Assembly: GCA_902786725.1 (NCBI GenBank)
Contig: CADADP010000001.1
Location: 1-64,000, forward strand
DNA length: 64,000 nt
Direction of reading: 5' to 3'
DNA from: an uncultured Bacteroidales bacterium
GTDB taxonomy: Bacteria > Bacteroidota > Bacteroidia > Bacteroidales > Muribaculaceae
In this document: piece by piece, positions 1 to 8,544 of the stretch
Position numbering within the stretch: position 1 is the first letter of the stretch
How the letters are laid out: each line of letters opens with the position of its first letter
Translations under genes and position numbers: made by a program
Notes under the pieces: model-generated
The model's input: only the letters and a program-made list of their open reading frames with translations
Told to the model about the DNA's origin: nothing
Databases searched by the model: none

Positions 1-1
1 C

Positions 2-538
2 GGATACGGCATCCGTGGCATCATCATAGACGGCAGGAAGAGCCTGTTCAACTCCTTTGCGGAATATCCAATACAGATGTGCCAGTTCCACATGAAGCAG
101 ATCATAAGGCGATACATAACGCTTCATCCAAAACTGCTCGCGGCAAGGGAACTGAAGGCATTAGTGGATAATCTGACCGAGAGGCGGAAGGCCGAGTTTG
201 AGCAAGATTACGAGCGATGGAAAATCACATGGAGAGAAACACTGAACAGGCGTTCCACACTCAAATCCGGAAGGACACAGTTCACCCACCGCAGGCTCAG
301 GTCTGCCATGCACAGCATAGATTTCTATCTGCCCTACCTCTTCACTTATCAGAGACATGAGTGCTGTGGCATGCCCAACACCAACAACAAACTCGAGGGA
401 ACATTCACTGATCTGAAAAAGAACTTGAACAACCACAGCGGCATGACGCAAGAAAACCGCAAACGCTTCATAAGCGGGTTTTTCTTGGCATTGACAGAAG
501 CTCTAAGTATGAACAAAGAGGGTGCGCCAGAATTATGA
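2..538 (+). CDS. IS transposase, C-terminal part (5' end outside window)
   Basis: The reading frame is open from base 2, so the gene begins before the window. The visible part carries an I-I-I-D-G segment (probable catalytic Asp), then a C-Q-F-H motif and, near residue 125, N-N-K-L-E-G (probable catalytic Glu). This D, CxxH, E order is that of MULE-like transposases, and it best fits the Bacteroidetes IS256-like group with zinc-binding features. The family name is from memory. The last codons overlap a large inverted repeat, so the element's right end is probably just downstream. No second transposase copy is seen in the window. Whether the element is intact cannot be judged because the left end is missing. 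Confidence 0.75.
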   Translation, partial: GYGIRGIIIDGRKSLFNSFAEYPIQMCQFHMKQIIRRYITLHPKLLAARELKALVDNLTERRKAEFEQDYERWKITWRETLNRRSTLKSGRTQFTHRRLRSAMHSIDFYLPYLFTYQRHECCGMPNTNNKLEGTFTDLKKNLNNHSGMTQENRKRFISGFFLALTEALSMNKEGAPEL

Positions 539-584
539 AGTGGACCCCAAAAGTTTTTTGTCCAACTTTTGGGGTCCACTTCAT
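535..584. repeat. 21-bp perfect inverted repeat over the transposase stop codon
   Basis: Arms 535-555 and 564-584 are exact reverse complements around an 8-nt loop (TTTTGTCC). The pairing continues imperfectly outward to about 515 and 602, where AAAGAGGG faces CCCTCTTT. The stop codon of the transposase lies inside the left arm. It could be a terminator that blocks read-through in both directions or a subterminal structure of the insertion sequence. No T-tract directly follows the core stem. Confidence 0.75.
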
Positions 585-602
585 TATGACACACCCTCTT
601 TT

Positions 603-1028
603 CTTTTATTCAAAATTTGGCGACTTTTGGGCGAGATAGTGAGCTATAACTCGATTTTTTGGGGACTTATAGCACTATATCTACAACTTTTTCACCATTA
701 AAAATGCATTGATGTCGGGATTTTTCGCTTCGACTCACCCCCCCCTTACGACTGAGAGAATTATAACACCATTATCAACTAAAACAGAATTAACAAGAGA
801 GAGAGAGACAAAACAGGGAGAAAACAGGCTATTTGGTTGTCATCCTTTGTCAGTTAAATATACATTTTTACCAAAATAAGGTTGTGGTTCTATAACCATT
901 TCAAAAACAATTTGTGTCTTTGCGGTATTAATCAATTCACGCCAAGTCTATATGAAACACCTTAATCTCAAAAAAACCTTGGCTGCTTGGTAGGCGATAC
1001 AGTAAGATAGGCGGAGTAGGCAGAAAAA
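603..1028. other. AT-rich gene-free spacer with simple repeats
   Basis: No credible reading frame is seen on either strand. The stretch contains a run of eight C (738-745) and a 13-nt AG tract (796-808). It separates the insertion-sequence end from the promoter of the C11 peptidase gene. Confidence 0.6.
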
Positions 1029-1060
1029 TTTGGCGCTACGTGGGGTTTTACTTATATTTG
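1029..1060 (+). promoter_or_regulatory. Bacteroidetes-type promoter for the C11 peptidase gene
   Basis: TTTG at 1029-1032, 20 bases, then TATATTTG at 1053-1060, an exact match to the TTTG-N19-21-TAnnTTTG form. Transcription would start near 1067. This rules out the upstream GTG at 1040 as a start codon, although it is in frame. Confidence 0.7.
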
Positions 1061-1135
1061 CAACGAATATCATCACACGTTAATGTTGACTCCGAATGTA
1101 AGAACATACGCCAGTCGAGAAAATCACGTATTGAT

Positions 1136-2347
1136 TTGTTGCTAAACCGTTTACACATCAACTATGGCGAGCGCTACGGCAGATTGCTGCGGCGGGCGCG
1201 GATATGGGCCATGATAGTTCTGAGCGCGGCCGCCTGCAGTTGCAGCGATGAACCTGTAACGCCGCCGGTGGAGCCGGTGGGGCACGCCACACTGATTTAT
1301 ATGCCGTGGTCGGCAAGCGAATCGTCATCGACAGGGTCGCTCTACGAGTCGTTCCTGCGCAACATCACCGACATCGAGACCGCTATCGTGGCCGAAGGCG
1401 GGCTGCACGGCACGCGCCTGCTGGTGTCAATCTCGAAGAGCTACAACAATATGTCGCTCCTGGAAATCACCTTCGACGGCACACGATGCCGCCGCGACAC
1501 CCTCAAGCGCTACGCCAATCCGCAATATAGTGATGCCTCATGGCTCACATCGCTGTTCAGCGACATGGCCGCAGCGGCACCCGCCGAGTCCTACTCGATG
1601 ATAATAGGGGCGCATGGCTCAGGCTGGCTTCCTGTGGGAGCACGCCCCGAGCGGTCACGCGCTTTCGGCGGCCGCACCGCATCAACTCAGGCATCGGTAG
1701 AGACCCTGGCACGCGCCATCACAGAATCGGCACTGCGCCACACCGACTTCGTTTGCTTCGACGACTGCTACATGAGCAACGTGGAGACGGCCTACGCCCT
1801 GCGCCACGCTACACACTACCTGATAGCCTCCACAAGCGAGGTAATGGATCCGGGTCTGCCCTATGCCTCGGCGTGGAAACACCTCTACAGCGAGCCCGAC
1901 TTCGAGGCCGTTTGCCGCGTATTCAACGAGTATTACCGGCAGTTCTGGTTGCCATACGGAACGCTGACCACCGTGGATTGCACTCGCATTGAGGCCTTGG
2001 CCACGCTGATGCGCGACGTGAACGACGAGATTGAAGTCGGCGACGAGCGCCTTTCCAAAGTACAGAAGCTCGACGGATTCGCAAAAACTGTCTTCTACGA
2101 CATGGCTCACTACGTGGAAAGCGTGTGCGACAACGAGGCTAAAGTCAGCGCCCTGCGCAGTGCCATCGCTAACGCCGTGGTGGCCACTTCCTGCACCCCG
2201 CGCCTCTACTCGGTGTATCTCACAAGCCTCGACCACACCTATCCTGTGGCCACCTCCTGCGGACTCACAATCAGCGACCCCACAAGCAACTCAGCCGCCT
2301 TCGAGGCAAAATACGGCACTGAGTGGTGGGTAGCAACCCATCGCTAA
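1136..2347 (+). CDS. Clostripain-family (peptidase C11) lipoprotein
   Basis: Cysteine endopeptidase of clan CD. With a TTG start at 1136 the protein is 403 aa. The His of A-H-G-S-G-W is residue 160 and the Cys of F-D-D-C-Y-M is residue 211, the C11 catalytic dyad in its usual order. The start is uncertain: ATG 1211 leaves almost no charged signal-peptide region, while TTG 1136, 1139 or 1184 keep the Arg-rich stretch before the hydrophobic segment and a lipobox ending in A-C-S-C. The acidic S-D-E after the second Cys resembles a surface-export signal of Bacteroidetes lipoproteins. Known C11 enzymes (clostripain, fragipain) cut after Arg. It lies upstream of a fimbrial operon whose three fimbrillin-like proteins all have a T-R-A site, so a role in pilin maturation is inferred. 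Confidence 0.85.
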   Translation: MLLNRLHINYGERYGRLLRRARIWAMIVLSAAACSCSDEPVTPPVEPVGHATLIYMPWSASESSSTGSLYESFLRNITDIETAIVAEGGLHGTRLLVSISKSYNNMSLLEITFDGTRCRRDTLKRYANPQYSDASWLTSLFSDMAAAAPAESYSMIIGAHGSGWLPVGARPERSRAFGGRTASTQASVETLARAITESALRHTDFVCFDDCYMSNVETAYALRHATHYLIASTSEVMDPGLPYASAWKHLYSEPDFEAVCRVFNEYYRQFWLPYGTLTTVDCTRIEALATLMRDVNDEIEVGDERLSKVQKLDGFAKTVFYDMAHYVESVCDNEAKVSALRSAIANAVVATSCTPRLYSVYLTSLDHTYPVATSCGLTISDPTSNSAAFEAKYGTEWWVATHR

Positions 2348-2473
2348 TTATTTCAACCTCCTTGAGAAGCCTCCTTAGCGCTTACCCACCGCTAAAAAAC
2401 ACACAAATCTGTCGGGATATTTTGTGCAAAATTTGTTAAATATACTAATTATCTGTTAATATTTATTAAAATT

Positions 2474-2481
2474 GGGGGGGG
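2474..2481. repeat. G8 homopolymer upstream of the fimbrial promoter
   Basis: Eight consecutive G in an otherwise AT-rich gap (2348-2506 has no gene), ending 25 bp before the -33 box of the fimbrial operon promoter. Runs of this type can change length by slippage. Whether this one does cannot be told from one sequence. Confidence 0.6.
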
Positions 2482-2506
2482 TAATGTTTAATTCTCTTAT
2501 ATAATA

Positions 2507-2537
2507 TTGTAGGTTTTAGTTAAAGTGCGTAAATTTG
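2507..2537 (+). promoter_or_regulatory. Promoter of the fimbrial / giant-protein operon
   Basis: TTG at 2507-2509 (preceded by A rather than T), a 20-nt spacer, then TAAATTTG at 2530-2537. Predicted start of transcription is about 2544, giving a leader of about 67 nt before the ATG at 2611. I see no equally good promoter before 26.9 kb, so this one may serve everything to 26499. Confidence 0.65.
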
Positions 2538-2610
2538 CCATAATTTTGGGAACAAAAAAAACGACCAACTTAAGTTGATTGGATAGGAAGAGAGGTTTAC
2601 TGTTTGTTTT

Positions 2611-4122
2611 ATGTTGTTGAGACTCAGAACAAACTATGGATTAGAACGCACAATCGCAATTCTGGCAAGAGTTGCGACGGCAATTATCGTTTATCTACTC
2701 GCAAATAGCCCAATGATGGCATCGCCCACTCCAATCCAAGCCGAAGCCACAAGCAACAACTACACTTCACACGCCCCCCTCCACCCGTATATCGTGCTGG
2801 TTGACAGCGCCTACATCCCCACCCTCAGCAACGAGGAGTTCCAGTCGGTAGCCGCCACGGTGGTGTTCCCGGTGAACCGCACCGAATTGCCGGCCGGCAG
2901 TCCACTGCTGGTGGAACTCAACGACGAAGTTCTGCCACTGCTAAATAGCGGCGAACTGGAAGCGCTGCATCTGGACCTGCGCGGAGCGGCATCACCCGAG
3001 GGCAACCTGAAGCACAACGCATACCTGGGCGAGCATCGCATGCGCTCACTTCTGAACTTTATCCAGCAACGCCTGGACGTGCCCATCGCCGCAAGCGCCA
3101 TGCGCATGCTCAGCGAGGCCGAGGACTACCTGACGCTGGCCCTGCTGATGCAACGTGCCGGCGACAGCGACTACAATAAAGTTAAAACGCTGTGCGACAC
3201 ATATTTACCCACAAACCGATATGCCGAGATGAAGAGCGAGTTGCGCACAATCGACGGCGGCCGGCTGTGGAAACGGCTATTAGACACCTACTACCCGCAA
3301 CTGCGCACCGCCCAACTGGTTATCTTCTGCAAACGCAAGTCACCGGACACGGTTAGGCGCTTCGTCACACCGCTCAACGTTCCCAACAAGATAGTGTGGG
3401 ACGAACCCGCAGCCACGCCCGAGCCGCTTAATCTTCGCCACCGGCTGGCACGCCGCGAAGTGCTTTCGGTGAAGACCAATATGCTGTTCTACGGCGTGTA
3501 TATGCCCGGCGGATACAACCGCTGGTGCCCCATCCCAAACATCACGGTAGAATACTATCCGCTACACGGCCACTTCACCTACGCGGCCACATTCGACTGC
3601 CCCTGGTGGCAAGACTACTGGGCGCACAAGTACTTCCAGATTCGCAACTATCAACTCGAGGCGCGCTACTACCTGCGCTCGGGCGACATCAAGCATAACC
3701 CGCCGGGCGAGGGACCGGCGTTCCGCGGATTCTACGTTCAAGGCTACGCGCATGTGGCACTGTTCGGGCTATGCTTCGACGCCGACCGCGGTTGGGTGGG
3801 CGAAGGCCTGGGTGCCGGAGTAGGAGCCGGATACGTGCTTCCGCTGGGCAAGAAAGGGCGCTGGAAACTGGAATTCTCGCTGCAAGCCGGTTTCTACTCG
3901 TGCAAGTACGACCCGTACCAGTTCGAAAATCTGGTCAACCCCAACTATCGCGACCACTTGTACTACTACCGCTGGACCCAGTCGCCCGAACTGTTCAAGA
4001 AACGTCAGTACCGCCACACGTGGGTAGGCCCCACTCGAGTGGGCATCACCATCAGCTACGACCTGCTGTTCCGCAAAATCAAGAAGAAAGGAGTGAGCAC
4101 ACGCCGCTGGGAGTGGTATTGA
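2611..4122 (+). CDS. DUF3575-type outer-membrane protein of a fimbrial locus
   Basis: The 503-aa protein begins with an Arg-rich n-region and a hydrophobic stretch (about residues 13-36) consistent with a signal peptide. Residues 65-230 hold an OmpA-like segment around the motif L-R-G-A-A-S-P-E-G-N. Residues 285-503 are rich in aromatic, alternating strands (for example S-V-K-T-N-M-L-F-Y-G and G-A-G-V-G-A-G-Y), the pattern of the DUF3575 beta-barrel-like domain. DUF3575 proteins are regularly found in Bacteroidales fimbrillin operons, probably as outer-membrane or assembly partners. The exact role is not known to me. It is the first gene after the operon promoter and lies 35 nt before the DUF5119 gene. 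Confidence 0.75.
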   Translation: MLLRLRTNYGLERTIAILARVATAIIVYLLANSPMMASPTPIQAEATSNNYTSHAPLHPYIVLVDSAYIPTLSNEEFQSVAATVVFPVNRTELPAGSPLLVELNDEVLPLLNSGELEALHLDLRGAASPEGNLKHNAYLGEHRMRSLLNFIQQRLDVPIAASAMRMLSEAEDYLTLALLMQRAGDSDYNKVKTLCDTYLPTNRYAEMKSELRTIDGGRLWKRLLDTYYPQLRTAQLVIFCKRKSPDTVRRFVTPLNVPNKIVWDEPAATPEPLNLRHRLARREVLSVKTNMLFYGVYMPGGYNRWCPIPNITVEYYPLHGHFTYAATFDCPWWQDYWAHKYFQIRNYQLEARYYLRSGDIKHNPPGEGPAFRGFYVQGYAHVALFGLCFDADRGWVGEGLGAGVGAGYVLPLGKKGRWKLEFSLQAGFYSCKYDPYQFENLVNPNYRDHLYYYRWTQSPELFKKRQYRHTWVGPTRVGITISYDLLFRKIKKKGVSTRRWEWY

Positions 4123-4157
4123 CGAACGCGTGACGAGATATTAGAGATTAGTGAATT

Positions 4158-5336
4158 ATGGCAAAAGAGATAAGACATATCACAGCCAAGTTGCTCCACG
4201 GGCGCGCCCTGCAGGCGGCCATGCTGGTCATGGCACTGCTGGTGGCATCGTGCGTGCGCCAGCCCGAGCTTCATCTCTACGCCATGCAGGACATAGAGCT
4301 GGAATTTGTGGCCACCGACCTTAATCTGGAGGTGATGTGGAACTACGAGGACGGCTACAACTTCCACACCGAGTGGTTCTACGGCTGGGACGACGAAGAC
4401 CGCCGCATATTCGGCGAGATGGGCTACGTGGATCCGTCAGAGTTCCAGCTACGCCGCTACTACACCGGCGAGAAGCCCTACACGCCGCACGAGAACGTGT
4501 ATAAGCACCACTTGGAGGGCACTCACTTCATAGCCCAGTATATCTGGGGATTCTGGGACCTGCTCGTGTGGAACGACATTCACACCATCGACGGCGTGCA
4601 GAGCCTTGTTTTCGACGAGACCACATCGCTCGACTACGTGACCGCATACACCAACCCCACCATCTACCCGTCGCGCTACAACGCGCCCAAGTTTGTGCGC
4701 TCGTTCTGGGAGCCGGAGCCACTCTACGCCGCCTACGAGCAGGCAATCGACATCAATCCGTCGCTCGACGGATTCACCTACGACGAGGAGCGCAAGGTGT
4801 ATGTGAAGCAAATCGACATGACGTTATATCCCATCACCTACGTGTATCTGACTCAGGTGATTATACATAACAACAACGGGCGCGTGGCATCGATCGACGG
4901 AACGGGCAATTTCTCGGGCATGGCACGCACCACCAACGTCAACACAGGCATAGCCGGCGAAGACGCGATTACAATTCACTACAACACCCGACTGAAGAAA
5001 GACTGTGACATGAAGGGCGAAAAAGTGGATATCGCCGGCGGACGACTGATGACATTCGGACTGTGCCAGAACAACTGCGGCCGGCTGATGCGTATGAGTC
5101 AAGTAAAAGACCCCAACAGGCACTTTCTGGACGTGACAATGCAGTTCAACAACGGAATGGACTCCACACTCGTGTTCGACATCACGCCACAGGTGCGCAA
5201 GCGCTTCAAGGGCGGTGTAATCACCGTGGAGCTGGACATGGACACCGTGCCGATACCCACCCGCAGCGGCGGGTCGGGCTTCGACGCCTTCATTAAGGAC
5301 CCCGAAGACGGCGGCACATGGGAGATAGACATTTAA
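4158..5336 (+). CDS. DUF5119-type lipoprotein of a fimbrial locus
   Basis: 392 aa. A basic n-region, a hydrophobic run and lipobox L-V-A-S-C (Cys at residue 32) mark a lipoprotein. The start of the mature protein, R-Q-P-E-L-H-L-Y followed by an acidic stretch, then N-L-E-V-M-W-N-Y and W-Y-G-W-D-D-E-D-R, is typical of DUF5119 proteins from Bacteroidales fimbrial operons. Biochemical function is unknown; a cell-surface anchor or assembly role is inferred from context. It sits between the DUF3575 gene and the major fimbrillin gene in the same direction. Confidence 0.75.
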   Translation: MAKEIRHITAKLLHGRALQAAMLVMALLVASCVRQPELHLYAMQDIELEFVATDLNLEVMWNYEDGYNFHTEWFYGWDDEDRRIFGEMGYVDPSEFQLRRYYTGEKPYTPHENVYKHHLEGTHFIAQYIWGFWDLLVWNDIHTIDGVQSLVFDETTSLDYVTAYTNPTIYPSRYNAPKFVRSFWEPEPLYAAYEQAIDINPSLDGFTYDEERKVYVKQIDMTLYPITYVYLTQVIIHNNNGRVASIDGTGNFSGMARTTNVNTGIAGEDAITIHYNTRLKKDCDMKGEKVDIAGGRLMTFGLCQNNCGRLMRMSQVKDPNRHFLDVTMQFNNGMDSTLVFDITPQVRKRFKGGVITVELDMDTVPIPTRSGGSGFDAFIKDPEDGGTWEIDI

Positions 5337-5423
5337 CGAGATGATATAACCTGAATTATTAACTTTTAAAAAATGCAACAAAAAACAATTAATAATTTTA
5401 TTAACCAATTAATTTTTAGAGAG

Positions 5424-7241
5424 ATGAAAAAAATTCAATTTGCATTCGTCATCTTAGCAGGTATCGCTCTGGCATCCTGCAGCCACGACCTTGGCTATGA
5501 CGAGCCGACCAACGCCCTCAGTGGCGAGGCCATCGACTTCAGCTCGGGCTTCCGCGCAGTGACCCGCGCATCTTATGGCGCCGACGCTGCCGAACTGCTC
5601 GGCAATCAGTTCATTGTGTATGGCGCTAAGGGCGCTGCCGACGGCAGCGGCATGAGCACCGTGTTCGACAACTACCGCGTGCAGTGGGCTCTGAACACTG
5701 CCGGAACCACCGCCAGCAACACCCACGACTGGGAGTATGTAGGCATTCCGTTTGCGGCTCCCGCCACACTCACCGGCAACCAGACCATCAAGTACTGGGA
5801 CTACAGCACCGGCATGTATCGCTTCGCAGCCTACTCAGTGGGCAAGGCCACTCTCACCACCGGCACACCGGCCGCAGGCGAGGTTAAAGTTACCGCCATC
5901 GACGGCAACAACCTCACCACGCTGGCTTACGCGCTCGAAGGACTTGAGGGAGACCTGGCTAAGTGCTACATCAGCGACATGACTCCGGTTAAGAAAGAGC
6001 ACTATCAAGAGGTGGTTCAACTCCAGTTCCGCTCAATGGCTGCCAAGGTGCGCATGGCTATGTATGAGACAGTTCCCGGATACGCGGTGAAAGACGTGAA
6101 GTTCTATAGCGACAACACCACTTCCATCGCCACCGGCGCTTCCTCGAACAGCGCTATCCTCTTCAGCTCCGACGCGTTCTACACAGGCGGTAAATACACC
6201 GTTTATTTCCCCGACCTGGCTTCGAGCAACGCTTCGATTGCCAACTTGGCACACGTGTCGATGGACGTTACCGGCGCCACTAAGGCCAACACCCGCACAT
6301 TCGGCGAGCTGCCCAGCGGATACCTGGGCACGACGCTCAACACCGCCAGCTACGCAGGCTCCGACTACACCGTGGTGCTGCCCAACGAGGAAGGAACCAA
6401 CCTGCAACTGCGTGTTGACTACACTCTGGAATCGCTCGACGGCTCCGGCGAGACAATCAAGGTTCACGGCGCTCGCGCTTACGTCCCGATGATTTACACT
6501 CAGTGGATGCCTAACTACGCTTACACTTACGTGTTCAAAATCTCGGACAACAGCAACGGCCGCACCAGCACCGACACCAGCGACCCCGAGGGCTTGTTCC
6601 CCATCACATTCGACGCTGTGGTTGAAAGCTCTGTAGAGAACACTCAATCCACTATCACCACTGTGGCAACTCCGTCGATTACCAGCTACCAGATGGGGCA
6701 CGATCCTAAGAACGACGACGAGTACAAGGCCGGTAAAGACATCTTTATCCGCCTGATTAACGACGGCGCCCTGATTAACGACCTCAACACCGCCGGCAAG
6801 AGCAAGCTCTATGAGCTGGGCAGCGATGGAACAGAGGTTGACGTGATGGCAGCCCTGAACATCGGCACCGTGAGCGGCACCACAACCACAGGCCGCAACG
6901 GACTGGTGCTCAATGAGGCTACTATCAACAACTCTATCACAGCCATTCCGCGCGCCGACGGTAACGACATCACCGTTGATGCAGGAACAGCCGCATCGTT
7001 CTCACCCGTTTCGGGCAAGACCTACGCGTACGTGTATCTTGTGAGCACCGGCACACCCACCGACCACTGGACTGCCGTTAAGTTCGCCACGGAACCGAGC
7101 GACTGGAGCACTGCTGGCCTCTACGCGCTGAATCCCGACGGAACCGGAAATCCGGGCGCATTCGACGCTACTAAGGTGTACTACAACAAATACACTAACC
7201 TGAACAACGTTTACGCTGTGAAGGTAATCAAGATTGAGTAA
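5424..7241 (+). CDS. Fimbrillin family lipoprotein, probable major pilin
   Basis: 605 aa from the ATG at 5424. The longer in-frame ATG at 5373 adds 17 residues before an otherwise complete signal peptide. M-K-K plus a hydrophobic segment and lipobox L-A-S-C (Cys 19) mark a lipoprotein. V-T-R-A at residues 46-49 is the conserved Arg site at which type V pilins are cut so that the first strand is released. K-Y-W-D-Y (about residue 120) and the Y-T-Y-V-F-K-I segment are fimbrillin-fold hallmarks. A C-terminal extension of about 200 residues past the fimbrillin core is unusual and unassigned. A strong hairpin follows the gene, suggesting higher expression than the downstream genes, as expected for a shaft subunit. 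Confidence 0.85.
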   Translation: MKKIQFAFVILAGIALASCSHDLGYDEPTNALSGEAIDFSSGFRAVTRASYGADAAELLGNQFIVYGAKGAADGSGMSTVFDNYRVQWALNTAGTTASNTHDWEYVGIPFAAPATLTGNQTIKYWDYSTGMYRFAAYSVGKATLTTGTPAAGEVKVTAIDGNNLTTLAYALEGLEGDLAKCYISDMTPVKKEHYQEVVQLQFRSMAAKVRMAMYETVPGYAVKDVKFYSDNTTSIATGASSNSAILFSSDAFYTGGKYTVYFPDLASSNASIANLAHVSMDVTGATKANTRTFGELPSGYLGTTLNTASYAGSDYTVVLPNEEGTNLQLRVDYTLESLDGSGETIKVHGARAYVPMIYTQWMPNYAYTYVFKISDNSNGRTSTDTSDPEGLFPITFDAVVESSVENTQSTITTVATPSITSYQMGHDPKNDDEYKAGKDIFIRLINDGALINDLNTAGKSKLYELGSDGTEVDVMAALNIGTVSGTTTTGRNGLVLNEATINNSITAIPRADGNDITVDAGTAASFSPVSGKTYAYVYLVSTGTPTDHWTAVKFATEPSDWSTAGLYALNPDGTGNPGAFDATKVYYNKYTNLNNVYAVKVIKIE

Positions 7242-7252
7242 TACCCAATCAC

Positions 7253-7316
7253 GCACCGCTCTGAGCAAGACGGTGCTAACCCAAAAATCTGATGGGGTTC
7301 GACTCCCCATCAGATT
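7253..7316 (+). terminator. Double hairpin after the major fimbrillin gene
   Basis: The first stem is 7253-7258 with 7271-7276. The second is 7286-7297 with 7305-7316, a perfect 12-bp stem (AATCTGATGGGG) with the loop TTCGACT. There is no long T-tract, so partial termination or mRNA protection is more likely than a full stop, leaving the downstream genes expressed at a lower level. Confidence 0.65.
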
Positions 7317-7405
7317 ACTAAAAATCAAACACACATGAGACAGCCGGCAAGGGAAAAGCCGAAAGTCTCGCCAAGCGAAACAGCTGAAAAATAGACATTT
7401 TACTC

Positions 7406-8530
7406 GTGAGAAAAATAACGACCGACATAAGAACACTGATGAGCATAGCGCAGGCACTGATACTGGCCATAATGATGGCAGCCTGTGGTGGAGTGGATGA
7501 GCCGGTGGGACCCGAGCCGGAACCCGGTCCCGAACCCGAGCCAACCGACACAAAAGCGCCCATCGTGTTTAGTGGAAAAACAGCTGAGACGCAAGCAGTT
7601 ACCCGCGCAGCGCTCAACGACGGAGACGGACCTACGTCGTTCCGAGTCTGGGCCTACAAGAACGACGGCTACGATGCCGCCACCGAGGCTTACACAAGCT
7701 ATCAGACGGTTATCGACGGATATAATGTGGTGTTTGAGAACGGCCGTGGCACTACCGGCTGGGAATACACGGGCCACGGCACGGCAGGTCGCGAGCAGAC
7801 AGTGAAATACTGGGACTACAGTGCTCGGGCCTATCGCTACCTTGCATACGCGCCGGCCGACGCGGCAGGCGCATCGGTGACAGTGAGCGGAACACCGGCC
7901 ACAGCCCGAATGACGGTGAACGTGGATGCCAACAACGCTGACGCGGTGCCCTATGTGTCGGAACTATGGTTCAGCACAGGCAACGCGGTGCTATACCCCG
8001 ACCGACAGTTCGGGCGCACGGTGCAACTGCGGTTCGTGAAGCCGTTGGCTCGCGTCAGGTTCATGTTCACCTTTGCCGCCAGCGTCACCCACTATGGGCG
8101 CGAGGCACTAACCGATATCACGTTTGCCCCGCTCGACGGTTCACAGATAGCCTTCAAGGGAACGGTGAATATGCGCTATCCCATCAACGGCACACAGACC
8201 ACAGCCGACTTCAGCAGCAGCGTGGCCGGCGGAGCAACGTATCCCGACGTGGCGCCGGCTCTGACTGTGGACTACACCGACACCACGCCACAGTGGTACA
8301 CCGTGTTGCCCATGGCCGGGCAAGGCGTGTATCGGCTCACGGTGAGCGTGCTGGGCGAGGTGCGCACGGCCGACGTGCCGGCAGCGATGATGCAGTGGAA
8401 GCCAGGATATGAATATACCTACGTGTTCAAGGTGACCGAAAACGGCGGCATCATCCTGGACCTGCTGCAAATGGCGATACATGACTGGAGCGAAGGCACA
8501 CCGCGCAACCTCAATTTCTATAATTGGTAA
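7406..8530 (+). CDS. Fimbrillin family lipoprotein (accessory pilin)
   Basis: 374 aa from a GTG start at 7406; the next ATG, at 7439, would remove the basic n-region. Lipobox M-A-A-C (Cys 27) is followed by a Pro/Glu repeat linker (P-E-P-E-P-G-P) at residues 36-46. A-V-T-R-A with Arg 67 matches the cleavage site of the upstream fimbrillin. K-Y-W-D-Y and Y-E-Y-T-Y-V-F-K are shared with it. The smaller size and place downstream of the attenuating hairpin suit a minor or tip subunit. The gap to the next gene is 14 nt. Confidence 0.8.
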   Translation: MRKITTDIRTLMSIAQALILAIMMAACGGVDEPVGPEPEPGPEPEPTDTKAPIVFSGKTAETQAVTRAALNDGDGPTSFRVWAYKNDGYDAATEAYTSYQTVIDGYNVVFENGRGTTGWEYTGHGTAGREQTVKYWDYSARAYRYLAYAPADAAGASVTVSGTPATARMTVNVDANNADAVPYVSELWFSTGNAVLYPDRQFGRTVQLRFVKPLARVRFMFTFAASVTHYGREALTDITFAPLDGSQIAFKGTVNMRYPINGTQTTADFSSSVAGGATYPDVAPALTVDYTDTTPQWYTVLPMAGQGVYRLTVSVLGEVRTADVPAAMMQWKPGYEYTYVFKVTENGGIILDLLQMAIHDWSEGTPRNLNFYNW

Positions 8531-8544
8531 ATCAAGACTAAGAG

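Noticed and set aside
1040-1135. Upstream extension of the C11 peptidase from GTG 1040
   Set aside because: The extension starts inside the promoter and would precede the transcript start; it also puts about 55 residues before the lipoprotein signal.
7253-7316. Complete tRNA gene after the fimbrillin gene
   Set aside because: Only an acceptor/T-arm-like hairpin is present. No D arm or anticodon arm can be folded between a 5' acceptor strand and the T arm.
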